A stretch of DNA of 64,000 nucleotides from Paracoccus saliphilus (GTDB taxonomy: Bacteria > Pseudomonadota > Alphaproteobacteria > Rhodobacterales > Rhodobacteraceae), in assembly GCF_028553805.1 (NCBI RefSeq), contig NZ_CP067140.1, positions 1,488,001 through 1,552,000 on the forward strand, in the 5' to 3' direction. The notes below the pieces were generated by a model. That model was not told the DNA's origin and did no database searches. It was given only the letters and a program-made list of their open reading frames with translations. Each line of letters opens with the position of its first letter. Position 1 is the stretch's first letter. Below are positions 9,703-18,550 of this stretch, piece after piece. The translations under genes were made by a program, and so were the position numbers.

Positions 9703-9756
9703 CCGGGGGCTTCGCGCCCCCGGAGCCCCCGCGGGATATTTGCATGAAGAAGAAGG
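9703..9756 (+). repeat. Dispersed intergenic element, copy 2
   Basis: CCGGGGGC (9703-9710) pairs with GCCCCCGG (9716-9723) across a TTCGC loop, then a short spacer and ATATTTGCATGAAGAAG follow. It begins 5 bp after the hmgA stop and points toward fahA. Its GAAGAAGGGGAG tail supplies the fahA ribosome-binding site, and its ATG at 9744 is in frame with fahA. Confidence 0.85.
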
Positions 9757-9764
9757 GGAGCGGA

Positions 9765-10961
9765 ATGCGGTCGTGGCTGGCGAGTGCCAATGAGGAAGGA
9801 TGCGATTTTCCCGTTCAGAACCTGCCCTACGGGGTGTTTTCCATCGGTGACGAGGCGCCGCGCTGCGGGGTGGCCATCGGGGATCGGATCGTCGATCTGG
9901 CCGTTTGCGAGGCGCGTGGGCTGATCGATGCGGAAGGGGCCTTCGGCTTGCCGCAGCTGAACGGGTTCATCGCGCAGGGGCGGGCGAAGTGGGATGAAAT
10001 CCGCGCCCGGTTGACGGAATTGCTGGCCGAGGATGGAGACAGGTCCCTGCCGCTGGTGGCGATGGCGGATGCGCGGCTGCATATGCCGATCCGGGTGAGC
10101 GAATTCACCGATTTCTATGCCTCGAAGAACCATGCCTTCAATGTCGGCGTGCTGTTTCGAGGGCCGGAGAACGCGCTGCCTGCGCAATGGACGCATATGC
10201 CGATCGGCTATAACGGGCGGGCCTCGTCCGTGGTGGTGTCGGGCACGCCGATCCGCCGCCCGATGGGGCAACTCAGGGGAGAGGAGGGGCCGGTCTGGTC
10301 GCCCTGCCGCCGCCTGGACCTGGAGCTGGAACTGGGTGCCGTGGTCGGCGGTGACAGCGAACTGGGCGAGCGGGTCAGCGTGGCCGAGGCCGAGCGGATG
10401 ATCTTTGGCTATGTGCTGCTGAACGACTGGTCGGCGCGGGATGTCCAGGCATGGGAATACCAGCCGCTCGGACCGTTCCAGGCAAAGGCGCTTGGCACCA
10501 CGATCAGCCCCTGGATCGTGACGCAGGCCGCGCTGGAACCGTTCCGCTGCGAAGGGGCCGAGCGGGTGAACCCACTGCTGCCCTATCTGCGCGAGGAACA
10601 GCCCGGATTCTACGACATGACCGTGGGCTGGAGCCTGAACGGCCAGAAGATGGTGCAGACCAATTACAACGTCATGTATTATTCCAGCGCCCAGCAACTG
10701 GCGCATCATAGCAGCTCGGGCTGTCCAATGCGGGTGGGTGATTTGCTGGGCTCGGGGACGATCTCGGGACCGGAGCGGGACCAGACCGGGGCGCTGCTGG
10801 AGATGACCGGGGGCGGCAAGACCCCCGTGACGGTGAATGGGCAGGAGCGGCGTTTTCTCGAGGATGGCGACGAGGTCGGGCTGTTCGCCTTTGCCGAGGG
10901 GCAGGGATACCGGGTCGGCTTCGGCCCCTGCACCGGGCAGATCCTGCCGGCGACGGAGTAG
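9765..10961 (+). CDS. fahA: Fumarylacetoacetase
   Basis: Hydrolyses fumarylacetoacetate to fumarate and acetoacetate, the last step of tyrosine degradation. The 398-residue protein shows the FAH core: YASKNHAFNVGVLFRG (metal-binding region near residue 118), then LDLELELGAVVGGDSELGE, LLNDWSARDVQAWEYQPLGPF and GDLLGSGTISGPE. I chose the ATG at 9765 (MRSWLAS), with AGGGGAG upstream. An in-frame ATG at 9744 inside the dispersed element would add seven residues (MKKKGSG). The gene sits between hmgA and maiA with 3 bp to maiA. Confidence 0.95.
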   Translation: MRSWLASANEEGCDFPVQNLPYGVFSIGDEAPRCGVAIGDRIVDLAVCEARGLIDAEGAFGLPQLNGFIAQGRAKWDEIRARLTELLAEDGDRSLPLVAMADARLHMPIRVSEFTDFYASKNHAFNVGVLFRGPENALPAQWTHMPIGYNGRASSVVVSGTPIRRPMGQLRGEEGPVWSPCRRLDLELELGAVVGGDSELGERVSVAEAERMIFGYVLLNDWSARDVQAWEYQPLGPFQAKALGTTISPWIVTQAALEPFRCEGAERVNPLLPYLREEQPGFYDMTVGWSLNGQKMVQTNYNVMYYSSAQQLAHHSSSGCPMRVGDLLGSGTISGPERDQTGALLEMTGGGKTPVTVNGQERRFLEDGDEVGLFAFAEGQGYRVGFGPCTGQILPATE

Positions 10962-10964
10962 GTC

Positions 10965-11609
10965 ATGGGACATCATCGGGTCGTGCTGCATGATTACTGG
11001 CGTTCTTCGGCCTCTTACCGGGTGCGGATCGGTCTGGGGTTGAAGGGCATCGCGCATGAGCGGGTCTCGGTCGATCTGCTCAAGGGCGCGCATCGCGAGG
11101 AGGCGCATCGCAGGATCAACCCGCAAGCCCTTGTGCCGGTCCTGGAAATCGACGGGCTGGTGCTGACGCAATCGCTGGCGATCCTGGAGTACCTGGACCA
11201 GACTCGGCCCGAACCACCGCTTTTGCCCTCGGATGCGGCAGGGCGTGCCCATGTGCGGGCCATCGCGCTGGCGATCGCCTGCGAGATTCATCCGGTTTCG
11301 AACAGTTCCGTCCTGACGCGGATCGAAGAGCTGGCGGGTGCCGAGGCGCGCGCGGAATGGAACCGCGACAATATCTGCCGGGGGCTGGTTGCGGTCGAGG
11401 CGATGCTGGATCATCCGGGCTGGAGCGGGCGTTTCTGTCATGGCGATCAGCCGGGATTGGCCGATTGTGCACTGATCCCGCAGCTTTACAACGCGACCCG
11501 GTGGGGCGTCGGTTTTGACGATTTGCCGCGGATCACGGCGGTGCAGGGCAATTGTGCAGCCCTGTCTGCATTTGTTGCAGCGCATCCGGAGAGCGTGTCT
11601 CCACCCTGA
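10965..11609 (+). CDS. maiA: Maleylacetoacetate isomerase (zeta-class GST)
   Basis: Glutathione-dependent cis-trans isomerase that converts maleylacetoacetate to fumarylacetoacetate. It has 214 residues, with the zeta-class active-site motif SSASYRVRI at residues 14-22 and the conserved NPQALVPVLEIDG and LTQSLAILEYLD of the glutathione site. It follows fahA by 3 bp, so hmgA-fahA-maiA form one transcription unit covering the pathway from homogentisate on. The 4-hydroxyphenylpyruvate dioxygenase gene is not in the window. Confidence 0.94.
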   Translation: MGHHRVVLHDYWRSSASYRVRIGLGLKGIAHERVSVDLLKGAHREEAHRRINPQALVPVLEIDGLVLTQSLAILEYLDQTRPEPPLLPSDAAGRAHVRAIALAIACEIHPVSNSSVLTRIEELAGAEARAEWNRDNICRGLVAVEAMLDHPGWSGRFCHGDQPGLADCALIPQLYNATRWGVGFDDLPRITAVQGNCAALSAFVAAHPESVSPP

Positions 11610-11740
11610 AAAACGGGAATATTCGGGCCAAATTGAGGTGAAATTGCCCCATTTGTTGTAAGAACACCGCACGAGCCCGGGTTGTTTGGTCAAATCTGTC
11701 CGCTAGACTGGCTGAAACAATATTACGCAGGGAGGGGGAT

Positions 11741-13366
11741 ATGAGTAATCCAAGCGATCCGGTTCCGCCGCTGGAAGGTGCGCTGGATACCGACTTCACG
11801 ATCGGCCAGGACAATATCGAGGGGCAGGTAGGCCCGTTCGGCTTCGACATTCACAATCCGGTCTTTGTCGTTTCGTCGCTGACCGCCATGCTGTTCATCC
11901 TGCTGACCTTGCTTTTTCCGGGCACCGCGGGCGAGATCTTCAAGGCCATTGTCGGCTTCGCGACGGGTACGCTCGACTGGTATTTCATGATCGTGGTCGA
12001 TTTCTTCATCCTGTTCTGCGTGGTGCTGATCTTCACGCCCTATGGCTCGATCAGGCTGGGCGGCAAGGAGGCGCGGCCGGAATACAGCTACCTGTCCTGG
12101 TTCTCGATGCTGTTTGCCGCCGGGATCGGGATCGGGCTGCTGTTCTTCGGGGTGCTGGAGCCGGTCTATCACATGGCGGTGTCATCGCCGCTTGGCACGC
12201 CCTCGCCCTTTGGCGAGGATGGCACGATCAACACGGAGGCAATCGAGCGGGCGCGGGCGATGGGCATCGCCGGAACCTATCTGCATTGGGGCATACATGG
12301 CTGGGCCGTCTATGTGGTGATGGCGCTGGCGCTCGGGCTTTTCACCTATAACAAGGGGCTGCCCTTCTCGATCCGCTCGGCCTTCTACCCGATCCTCGGA
12401 GAGCGGATCTGGGGCTGGTGGGGTCATGTCATCGATATCCTCGCGGTCTTCTCGACGCTGTTCGGGCTGGCCACCTCGCTTGGGCTGGGCGCACAGCAGG
12501 CCAATGCCGGGATGAATTTCGTCTATGGGCTGGAGATCAGCATCACCACGCAGGTGATCGTCATCGTCCTGGTGACGATGGTGGCGCTGGTCTCGGTCTG
12601 GCGCGGTCTCGATGGCGGGGTGAAGAAACTGTCCGAGATCAACATGATCATGGCGCTGCTGTTCTTTCTCTTCGTGCTGTTCGTCGGACCGACGCTTGCG
12701 GGGCTGAACGGGTTCTGGACCGGGCTCGTCACCTATGTCGAGGAATTCATCCCGATGTCGGCTCCATTCGGCCGGACCGATGACGCCTTTCGCGAGGGAT
12801 GGACGGCGTTCTACTGGGCGTGGTGGGTCAGCTGGGCGCCCTTCGTGGGCATGTTCATCGCCCGTGTATCGCGGGGCCGCTCGATCCGTGAATTCGTGAT
12901 CTGCGTGCTGCTGATTCCCAGCATGACGATCTTCATCTGGATGGGCGTGTTTGGCGGCGTGGCCATTGATCAGCTTTTCGCCAATCCCGATGCCAGCCTG
13001 GTCAAGGAATACGTGATCGACAATTACAGCCCCGAATTGTCGCTGTTCGGGATGCTGAACGAATTGCCCTTCACCGGGATCGTCTCGACCATCGCCATCA
13101 TCCTGGCGCTGATCTTCTTTGTCACGTCATCCGATTCCGGTTCGCTGGTGGTCGATACGATTACCGCCGGGGGCAAGACCGACGCGCCGAAACCTCAGCG
13201 GTTGTTCTGGGCCACGATCGAGGGGCTGATCGCCATCGTGCTGCTGATCGGCGGTGGGCTGGAGGCCCTGCAGGCCGGGGTGACCGCGACGGGGATTCCG
13301 TTCTCGGTCGTGATGCTGCTGATGTGCTACACGATCTTCCGGGCATTGCAGAGCGAGCCGCGATGA
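11741..13366 (+). CDS. BCCT-family betaine/choline/carnitine transporter
   Basis: A 541-residue membrane protein with twelve predicted helices. BCCT signatures are AAGIGIGLLFFGVLEPVYHM (TM3 glycine-rich stretch), HWGIHGWAVYVVMALALG, and WAWWVSWAPFVGMFIARVSRGRSIREF, the tryptophan-rich substrate site plus amphipathic helix. Either sodium- or proton-coupled uptake of betaine-type compounds is expected. The start at 11741 follows GGAGGG. It stands alone, 130 bp after maiA. A link to the carnitine operon at 60-64 kb is possible but not shown. Confidence 0.93.
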   Translation: MSNPSDPVPPLEGALDTDFTIGQDNIEGQVGPFGFDIHNPVFVVSSLTAMLFILLTLLFPGTAGEIFKAIVGFATGTLDWYFMIVVDFFILFCVVLIFTPYGSIRLGGKEARPEYSYLSWFSMLFAAGIGIGLLFFGVLEPVYHMAVSSPLGTPSPFGEDGTINTEAIERARAMGIAGTYLHWGIHGWAVYVVMALALGLFTYNKGLPFSIRSAFYPILGERIWGWWGHVIDILAVFSTLFGLATSLGLGAQQANAGMNFVYGLEISITTQVIVIVLVTMVALVSVWRGLDGGVKKLSEINMIMALLFFLFVLFVGPTLAGLNGFWTGLVTYVEEFIPMSAPFGRTDDAFREGWTAFYWAWWVSWAPFVGMFIARVSRGRSIREFVICVLLIPSMTIFIWMGVFGGVAIDQLFANPDASLVKEYVIDNYSPELSLFGMLNELPFTGIVSTIAIILALIFFVTSSDSGSLVVDTITAGGKTDAPKPQRLFWATIEGLIAIVLLIGGGLEALQAGVTATGIPFSVVMLLMCYTIFRALQSEPR

Positions 13367-13383
13367 GACGGTAGAGGTCCTGT

Positions 13384-13407
13384 GGAGCGCTGATGTTTCA
13401 GCGCTCC
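13384..13407. terminator. Hairpin between convergent genes
   Basis: GGAGCGCTGA and TCAGCGCTCC form a perfect 10-bp stem with a TGTT loop, 17 bp after the BCCT stop and overlapping the stop codon of the minus-strand protease gene. No clear T-run follows on either strand, so it may act as a weak terminator or an mRNA 3' end stabiliser. Confidence 0.5.
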
Positions 13408-13961
13408 AGCACCATCAGGTCGCCTTCGAAGCTGACCCGGGCGAAGCGCCGCAGATAGGACATGCCGAGAAGCGAGCCGTCCAACTCGCCGCCGATCACC
13501 GTGGCGGGGACATTGCGATCGACGATATCGCCTATGGCGAATTCCTCGATGGTGACATTGGCGGTCCGGACGGTGCCATTCGCCGTCCGCGCTGTGCCGA
13601 TATAGGCGAGATCCTCGGGGTCGATGCCGATCCTGCGCGCGTCCTCGGCACCGAGCGCGATAGAGGTGGCGCCGGTATCGACGACGAAGCGCACCGGTGT
13701 GCCGTTCAGTTCGGCGGTCAGGTAGAAATGGTTGTCGCGGCTGACCGGGATCTCGACCCGGCCCCCGGAGATGACCTGCTGTGTGCCCCGGTCGAGCCAG
13801 AGATTCGCGGCGAAGGTGGCGCCTGCGAAGATGACGCCCCAGAGCATGATCTGCCGTAGCCCCTGGCTGCCGCGCCCCGACAGCTCGAACAACAGCGCGC
13901 CGCCGATGAATATCAGAAGCAGGCCGTAATAGATCAGTTGCGCCCAATCCTCGCCCAGCAT
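13398..13961 (-). CDS. Retropepsin-like aspartic protease, membrane anchored
   Basis: A 187-residue protein of the TIGR02281/clan AA type. Two N-terminal hydrophobic stretches (about residues 8-25 and 37-52) anchor it. The single aspartic site is FVVDTGATSIALG near residue 90 and the C-terminal hydrophobic-glycine motif is LLGMSYLRRF. Retropepsins act as dimers, so one DTG per chain is expected. The start at 13961 shares a base with the marC stop (TGATG), so it is translationally coupled to MarC. Its substrate is unknown. Confidence 0.88.
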   Translation of the reverse strand: MLGEDWAQLIYYGLLLIFIGGALLFELSGRGSQGLRQIMLWGVIFAGATFAANLWLDRGTQQVISGGRVEIPVSRDNHFYLTAELNGTPVRFVVDTGATSIALGAEDARRIGIDPEDLAYIGTARTANGTVRTANVTIEEFAIGDIVDRNVPATVIGGELDGSLLGMSYLRRFARVSFEGDLMVLER

Positions 13962-14578
13962 CAGAACAACCCCGTGCCCTGCAGCCCGTCGATCACGAAC
14001 TGGATCGACAGCGCCGCCAGCAACATGCCGAGCAGGCGCGTGACCACCATCGTGCCAGTGCGGCCGAGCGCGCGGGCCAGCGGCGTGGCCAGGTGGAACA
14101 GCGCGAGCGCGATTGCCAGGACCGCCAGCATCACCAGATGCACCATCACGACATGCAGCACCCCGGTTTCCTGCCCGACCAGCAGGATCATCGTCGCCAG
14201 CGATCCGGGACCGGCCAAAAGCGGTGTCGACAAGGGAAAGACCGAGGGGTCGTTCTCGGGCTGATCGTCGATATTCTGCCCCTCGCGCCGTTCGGTTCGC
14301 CGCTCGAACAGCATGTCCAGCGCGGTCAGGAACAGCAATATCCCGCCCGCGATGCGAAAGGCGGGAAGCGAGATGCCGATGCCGGACAGGATCGCCTTGC
14401 CCGTCAGCCCGAACAGCGTCAGCAGGATCGCGGATATGACGACGGCGCGCAGGCCGATGCGGCCCCGTTCGGTCGCGTTCATCTTTGGCGTCAGGGCGAT
14501 GAAGATCGGCGCCAGCCCGACAGGGTCGATGACCACGAAGAGCGTGACGAAGGCGGTGATGTAAAGCGACAGATCCAT
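13961..14578 (-). CDS. MarC family integral membrane protein
   Basis: A 205-residue protein with six hydrophobic segments. The MarC family signature is at the N-terminus (FVTLFVVIDPVGLAPIFIAL) and in PLLAGPGSLATMILL at about residue 117. The name comes from the E. coli mar locus, but no resistance role is established and the transported compound is unknown. It heads a two-gene unit with the retropepsin-like protease. Confidence 0.88.
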   Translation of the reverse strand: MDLSLYITAFVTLFVVIDPVGLAPIFIALTPKMNATERGRIGLRAVVISAILLTLFGLTGKAILSGIGISLPAFRIAGGILLFLTALDMLFERRTERREGQNIDDQPENDPSVFPLSTPLLAGPGSLATMILLVGQETGVLHVVMVHLVMLAVLAIALALFHLATPLARALGRTGTMVVTRLLGMLLAALSIQFVIDGLQGTGLF

Positions 14579-14653
14579 GCCCCCTTATCACCCGGCCAAC
14601 AGGACATGCCAAGCGCTAGAGCGAGTTGCGCCTGTGCAGATTGGCTCCTGTCA

Positions 14654-14713
14654 CTTCTTCTTCATCCAAATATCCCGGGGTCCGGGGCAGCGCCCCGGTC
14701 ATCGCGGGACGCA
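14654..14713 (-). repeat. Dispersed intergenic element, copy 3
   Basis: On the minus strand it reads TGCGTCCCGCGAT, a hairpin CCGGGGC/GCCCCGG with a three-base loop, then CCCCGGGATATTTGGATGAAGAAG. It lies beyond the rplI terminator, 227 bp after the rplI stop. The stem is one pair shorter on both arms than in copy 4, so pairing is preserved. Confidence 0.85.
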
Positions 14714-14884
14714 AATGCCCGGTATTTCCGATTCTACGCGGCACGCTCTCGCGTGAAATTGGCTTAATCACGGCATTTGCCTTGCGGTCGAGTGGCCTGA
14801 AACGGTCGAGATCAACCGGCCGCCGATACAAGAAAAATCTTCGAAAACAGGCACCTGGCCTCGGAATCTGATCCCCGGCCATAG

Positions 14885-14913
14885 AAAAACCGCGCCGATT
14901 TACCGGCGCGGTT
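14885..14913 (-). terminator. Terminator of the rpsF-rpsR-rplI operon
   Basis: On the minus strand AACCGCGCCG pairs with CGGCGCGGTT around a 6-nt loop, followed by a run of T (complement of 14885-14889). It starts 27 bp after the rplI stop. Confidence 0.88.
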
Positions 14914-14940
14914 CGAATATTCCTGGCAAAACCGGAAGGG

Positions 14941-15537
14941 TTATTCCCGGTTGTCCACTGCCTCGCCGTCCTCGTCCGAGGAGGCGCCGCCGATATCGTC
15001 GAACAGTTCGGCGATCTCGAATTCGGCTTCGGCATCGGCTTCGGCGGCCAGGTCCTGGATCGACTTGCCCTGAGCCTGAAGCTCGGCTTCTTCCTTCGAG
15101 CGCGCGACGTTCAGCGAGATCACGGCCTCGACCTCGGGGTGCAGCACGACGGTGACATCGTGCAGGCCCAGGTTCTTGATCGGCTGGCCGAGAACCAGTT
15201 GCTTGCGATCGACGGAATAGCCGGCCTCGGTCGCTGCATCGGCCGCGTCGCGGGTCGAGACGGAGCCGTAAAGCGCGCCCGAATCCGATGCGGAACGGAT
15301 GACCACGAAGGTCTGGCCGTCCAGCTTGTTGGCGACTTTCTGTGCTTCGGCCTTGCTCTCGGCGTTACGCGCCTCGAGTTGGACCTTGCGTTCCTCGAAT
15401 GCCGCGATGTTGGCTTCCGAGGCGCGCAGCGCTTTGCCCTGGGGCAGCAGGAAGTTGCGGGCATAGCCGTGCTTGACGTCCACGACCTCGCCCATCTGGC
15501 CCAGCTTGGCCACACGTTCCAGCAGGATGACTTGCAT
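14941..15537 (-). CDS. rplI: 50S ribosomal protein L9
   Basis: L9 binds 23S rRNA and extends from the large subunit. The N-terminal domain shows the signature [13 protein letters not shown]...[16 protein letters not shown] (residues 1-37), followed by the long connecting helix and a C-terminal domain (residues about 75-150). The 198-residue length exceeds the roughly 150 of E. coli because of a C-terminal acidic tail rich in Glu, Ala and Asp, as in many Rhodobacterales. It is the last gene of the rpsF-rpsR-rplI operon and is followed by a strong terminator. Confidence 0.97.
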   Translation of the reverse strand: MQVILLERVAKLGQMGEVVDVKHGYARNFLLPQGKALRASEANIAAFEERKVQLEARNAESKAEAQKVANKLDGQTFVVIRSASDSGALYGSVSTRDAADAATEAGYSVDRKQLVLGQPIKNLGLHDVTVVLHPEVEAVISLNVARSKEEAELQAQGKSIQDLAAEADAEAEFEIAELFDDIGGASSDEDGEAVDNRE

Positions 15538-15547
15538 GATATCCTCC

Positions 15548-15775
15548 TTACTTCACGGCATAGGGAAGCAGGGCGAGGAAGCGGGCGCGCTTGATGGCGC
15601 GGGCCAGTTCACGCTGCTTCTTGGCCGAGACGGCGGTGATGCGCGAGGGCACGATCTTGCCGCGTTCGCTGATATAGCGCTGCAGCAGACGGGTGTCCTT
15701 GTAGTCGATAGTCGGCGCGTTGTCGCCCGAGAAGGGGCAGACCTTGCGGCGGCGGAAAAACGGTTTGCTTGCCAT
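15548..15775 (-). CDS. rpsR: 30S ribosomal protein S18
   Basis: A 75-residue basic protein that pairs with S6 on the small-subunit platform. [13 protein letters not shown] at the N-terminus and [19 protein letters not shown] are diagnostic, and [21 protein letters not shown] closes the protein. It lies between rpsF and rplI with gaps of 13 and 10 bp. Confidence 0.97.
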   Translation of the reverse strand: MASKPFFRRRKVCPFSGDNAPTIDYKDTRLLQRYISERGKIVPSRITAVSAKKQRELARAIKRARFLALLPYAVK

Positions 15776-15788
15776 TGTTCAGATCCTC

Positions 15789-16151
15789 TCAGTTCCGCTC
15801 GCGGCGTTCGCGGCGATCGCCACGCTCTTCGCGTTTCTGCATCTGCACCGAGGGGCCTTCCTGGTGCTCGTCCACGCGGATGGTCATCACGCGCATCACG
15901 TCGTCATGCAGACGGGCAAGACGCTCCATCTCCTGCACGGCAGCCGAGGGCGACTCGGTGCGCAGGAAGGCGTAATGGCCCTTGCGGTTCTTGTTGATCT
16001 TGTAGGCGAGGGTGCGGACACCCCAATATTCGTGATCCACGACCTTGCCGCCATTATCGGCGAGTACGGTCGAGAAATGTTCGATCAGCCCTTCGGCCTG
16101 CGTGTTCGACAGGTCCTGGCGGGCGATCAGCACATGCTCATACAGAGGCAT
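15789..16151 (-). CDS. rpsF: 30S ribosomal protein S6
   Basis: A 120-residue protein that binds 16S rRNA together with S18. MPLYEHVLIARQDLS, the LAYKINKNRKGHYAFL strand and the charged C-terminal tail (KREERGDRRERRERN) are typical of alphaproteobacterial S6. It is the first gene of the operon, with GAAAGGATCG upstream of the start and a long leader containing a hairpin. S6 with S18 is known in several bacteria to regulate this operon by binding the leader. Confidence 0.96.
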   Translation of the reverse strand: MPLYEHVLIARQDLSNTQAEGLIEHFSTVLADNGGKVVDHEYWGVRTLAYKINKNRKGHYAFLRTESPSAAVQEMERLARLHDDVMRVMTIRVDEHQEGPSVQMQKREERGDRRERRERN

Positions 16152-16194
16152 GGCGATCCTTTCATTTTCGGGCGCATTTCATAGGCGGGTCTTC

Positions 16195-16248
16195 CCTTCC
16201 GCACCCGCCACGAGAGACTGCGCCGGTTGCATGTGTCTCGGCGGAAGG
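16195..16248 (-). promoter_or_regulatory. Structured 5' leader of rpsF, candidate S6:S18 site
   Basis: On the minus strand CCTTCCGC (complement of 16241-16248) pairs perfectly with GCGGAAGG (complement of 16195-16202). The 38 bases enclosed contain CGAGA and TCTCG arms and an ACCG segment. The structure starts within a few bases of the start expected from the promoter at 16256-16283. S6:S18 leader motifs elsewhere use a bulged CCG, so autoregulation is plausible but unproven here. Confidence 0.5.
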
Positions 16249-16255
16249 ATGGGGA

Positions 16256-16283
16256 CTTATAGCGGCAGATGCTGCGAGTGCAA
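16256..16283 (-). promoter_or_regulatory. Sigma-70 type promoter of rpsF-rpsR-rplI
   Basis: On the minus strand a -35 TTGCAC (complement of 16278-16283) is followed after 16 bp by -10 TATAAG (complement of 16256-16261). Transcription would start near 16249, about 100 bases before rpsF. Confidence 0.65.
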
Positions 16284-16395
16284 GGTGATTCGCCGCTACG
16301 GTGGGCATCTCGCGGTTGCGGCCAGTGCCATGGCACGATCGTCGATGAAGCTGATCGCGCTTTACGGCTGGACGCGGTGGGGGTAATCCCCGTTC

Positions 16396-17448
16396 ATGCT
16401 TCCTGAAGACCGCCTTGCCCAGATCACCCAACGCTTCGAGTTTCTCGAGGCGCAGCTGAATGCCGGTGCCGATCCCGCTGAGATTGCCCGGATCAGCCGG
16501 GAATATGCCGAACTGAAACCAGTGGTCGAGCAGATCGCCCATTGGCGGGAGGCGCGTGACCAGATGGCCGAGGCCGAGGCCATGCTGAGCGATCCCGAAA
16601 TGCGGGAACTGGCCGAGGACGAACTGGCGCAACTGCGCGAGGAACTGCCCGAGCTGGAGCAGAACCTGCGCATCGCCCTGTTGCCCAAGGATGCCGCCGA
16701 TGCCCGTCCCGCGATCATCGAGATCCGGCCCGGCACCGGGGGCGACGAAGCCGCCCTGTTCGCGGGCGACCTGCTGGCGATGTATCGCCGCTATGCCGAG
16801 GCGCAGGGCTGGTCGTTCCAGTTGCTGGAATATAGCGAGACCGAGCTTGGTGGCGTCAAGGAGGCCACAGCCCGGATCGAGGGCGATGGCGTCTTCGCCC
16901 GGCTGAAATACGAATCCGGGGTGCATCGCGTGCAACGCGTGCCCGAGACCGAATCGGGCGGGCGTATCCATACCAGCGCCGCGACGGTCGCCGTCCTACC
17001 CGAGGCGGAGGATGTTGATATCGACATTCCCGCGAACGATATCCGTATCGACACCATGCGAGCCTCGGGTGCGGGGGGGCAGCATGTGAACACCACCGAC
17101 TCGGCGGTGCGGATCACCCATATCCCGACGGGAATCGTGGTGATGTCTTCCGAGAAATCCCAACACCAGAACCGGGCCAACGCAATGGCGGTGCTGCGGG
17201 CACGCCTTTACGACATGGAACGGCAGCGCGCCGATGACGCGCGGGCGGCGGATCGCAAAAGCCAGGTCGGCAGCGGCGATCGCAGCGAACGCATCCGCAC
17301 CTATAATTTCCCGCAGGGCAGGATGACCGATCACCGGATTAACCTGACACTCTATGCGCTGGACAAGGTCATGCAGGGCGACCTGGGCGAGATCATCGAT
17401 GCGTTGACCTCTTACGACCAGGCCGCGCGTCTGGCGGCGGACGGATGA
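16396..17448 (+). CDS. prfA: Peptide chain release factor 1
   Basis: Terminates translation at UAA and UAG. The 350-residue protein has the catalytic GGQ loop in [19 protein letters not shown] near residue 226 and the codon-recognition region with [20 protein letters not shown] near residue 185, which carries the P-E-T equivalent of the RF1 PxT motif. It overlaps prmC by four bases (ATGA), and PrmC methylates the glutamine of this GGQ motif, so gene order and function agree. Confidence 0.96.
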   Translation: MLPEDRLAQITQRFEFLEAQLNAGADPAEIARISREYAELKPVVEQIAHWREARDQMAEAEAMLSDPEMRELAEDELAQLREELPELEQNLRIALLPKDAADARPAIIEIRPGTGGDEAALFAGDLLAMYRRYAEAQGWSFQLLEYSETELGGVKEATARIEGDGVFARLKYESGVHRVQRVPETESGGRIHTSAATVAVLPEAEDVDIDIPANDIRIDTMRASGAGGQHVNTTDSAVRITHIPTGIVVMSSEKSQHQNRANAMAVLRARLYDMERQRADDARAADRKSQVGSGDRSERIRTYNFPQGRMTDHRINLTLYALDKVMQGDLGEIIDALTSYDQAARLAADG

Positions 17449-18296
17449 GCCCGCCGACCGGGAAAGAGCTATGCCTTGCCGCGCAGGAACGGCTGGAGGG
17501 TGCGGGGGTCGAGGATGCTTACCGCGACGCCTCCCTGCTATTCATGCATGTGCTGGGCGAGGTTCTTGGCGCAAGGGTCAAGCGGCATCATCTGGCGCAA
17601 TATCTGAAAGATCAGGTTTCGCCGGATCTCGAGGCCGCATTCACGCGCGCCATCGATGCCCGTGTCGCACGCCGTCCGGTCAGCCAGATCATCGGCAGGC
17701 GGGCCTTCTGGAAGCATGAATTCCGCGTGACGAGCGACACGCTGGACCCGCGCCCGGAAACCGAAACGCTGGTCGAGGCGGCGCTGGAGCTGCCTTGGCG
17801 CAATGTACTGGACATGGGCACAGGGACCGGGGCGATCCTGATTTCCCTGCTTGCAGAGCGCCCCGGTCGCGCGGGAACCGGAACCGAGATTTCCCCGGCG
17901 GCGCTTGACGTGGCGCGCGAGAATGCCCAAGTCATTGGAGTGACCGCGCAGCTGATCGCTGCGGACTGGTATGACGGCGTGACCGGGCGCTATGACCTGA
18001 TCGTCTCCAACCCGCCTTATATCGCGCTTGAGGAAATGGCCGGGCTTGCGCCCGAACTGCGCGAGTGGGAGCCATATCAGGCACTGACGGACGGCGCGGA
18101 CGGCCTGACGGCCTATCGTGCCATTGCGGCAGGGGCGGCGGAGCACCTGACACCGGGTGGGCATGTCCTGGTCGAGATAGGTTCGACACAGGGCGCGGCG
18201 GTTGCGACAATTTTTCGCAGGCAGGGTGCAGAAACCCGCCTGATTCCCGATCTGGACGGGCGAGACCGTGTCGTTTTGGCCCGTTTTGGCAGTTGA
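17445..18296 (+). CDS. prmC: Release factor glutamine methyltransferase
   Basis: S-adenosylmethionine-dependent enzyme that methylates the GGQ glutamine of release factors. The 283-residue protein has an N-terminal helical domain, the SAM-binding [15 protein letters not shown] near residue 121 and the NPPY motif ([10 protein letters not shown]) near residue 188 that holds the target glutamine. [17 protein letters not shown] is also characteristic. The start overlaps the prfA stop (ATGA). Confidence 0.95.
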   Translation: MSPPTGKELCLAAQERLEGAGVEDAYRDASLLFMHVLGEVLGARVKRHHLAQYLKDQVSPDLEAAFTRAIDARVARRPVSQIIGRRAFWKHEFRVTSDTLDPRPETETLVEAALELPWRNVLDMGTGTGAILISLLAERPGRAGTGTEISPAALDVARENAQVIGVTAQLIAADWYDGVTGRYDLIVSNPPYIALEEMAGLAPELREWEPYQALTDGADGLTAYRAIAAGAAEHLTPGGHVLVEIGSTQGAAVATIFRRQGAETRLIPDLDGRDRVVLARFGS

Positions 18297-18550
18297 AGGG
18301 CGGTTTTTGAGGGGAAATGGATAAAAGTCACAACTTTTCCCTTGTCATGACCCGCCTCGCATGGTTAGTCAGCGGCGTGCCGGGGCCGAAAGGCCACCGC
18401 ACTGGTCAGCCTGACAATGCCGAAAAGACAAGCTGCGCCTCGCGCACAGCGACAGAGCAGGACAAGGCTGAACGGCAGGGCGCGGATTTCGCCGCGGACG
18501 CCGCCTGAAACGTTGTCCAGACCCAACTGGAACCACAGACAGACAAACTG

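Larger units (their letters stand above)
14579..14940. other. Gene-free stretch between marC and rplI
   Basis: These 362 bp hold the rplI terminator (14885-14913) and a copy of the dispersed element (14654-14713). Between them I see nothing coding; the open frames across it match no family. The marC promoter should lie near 14590-14650 on the minus strand, but no clear boxes stand out. Confidence 0.5.

Noticed and set aside
9567..11693. 708-codon open frame opposite fahA and maiA
   Set aside because: Spans two well-recognised genes and their junction on the other strand; composition typical of a third-position GC shadow.
18317..18508. 63-codon frame between prmC and the DUF4167 gene
   Set aside because: No Shine-Dalgarno, no family features and low-quality composition; more likely leader or intergenic sequence.
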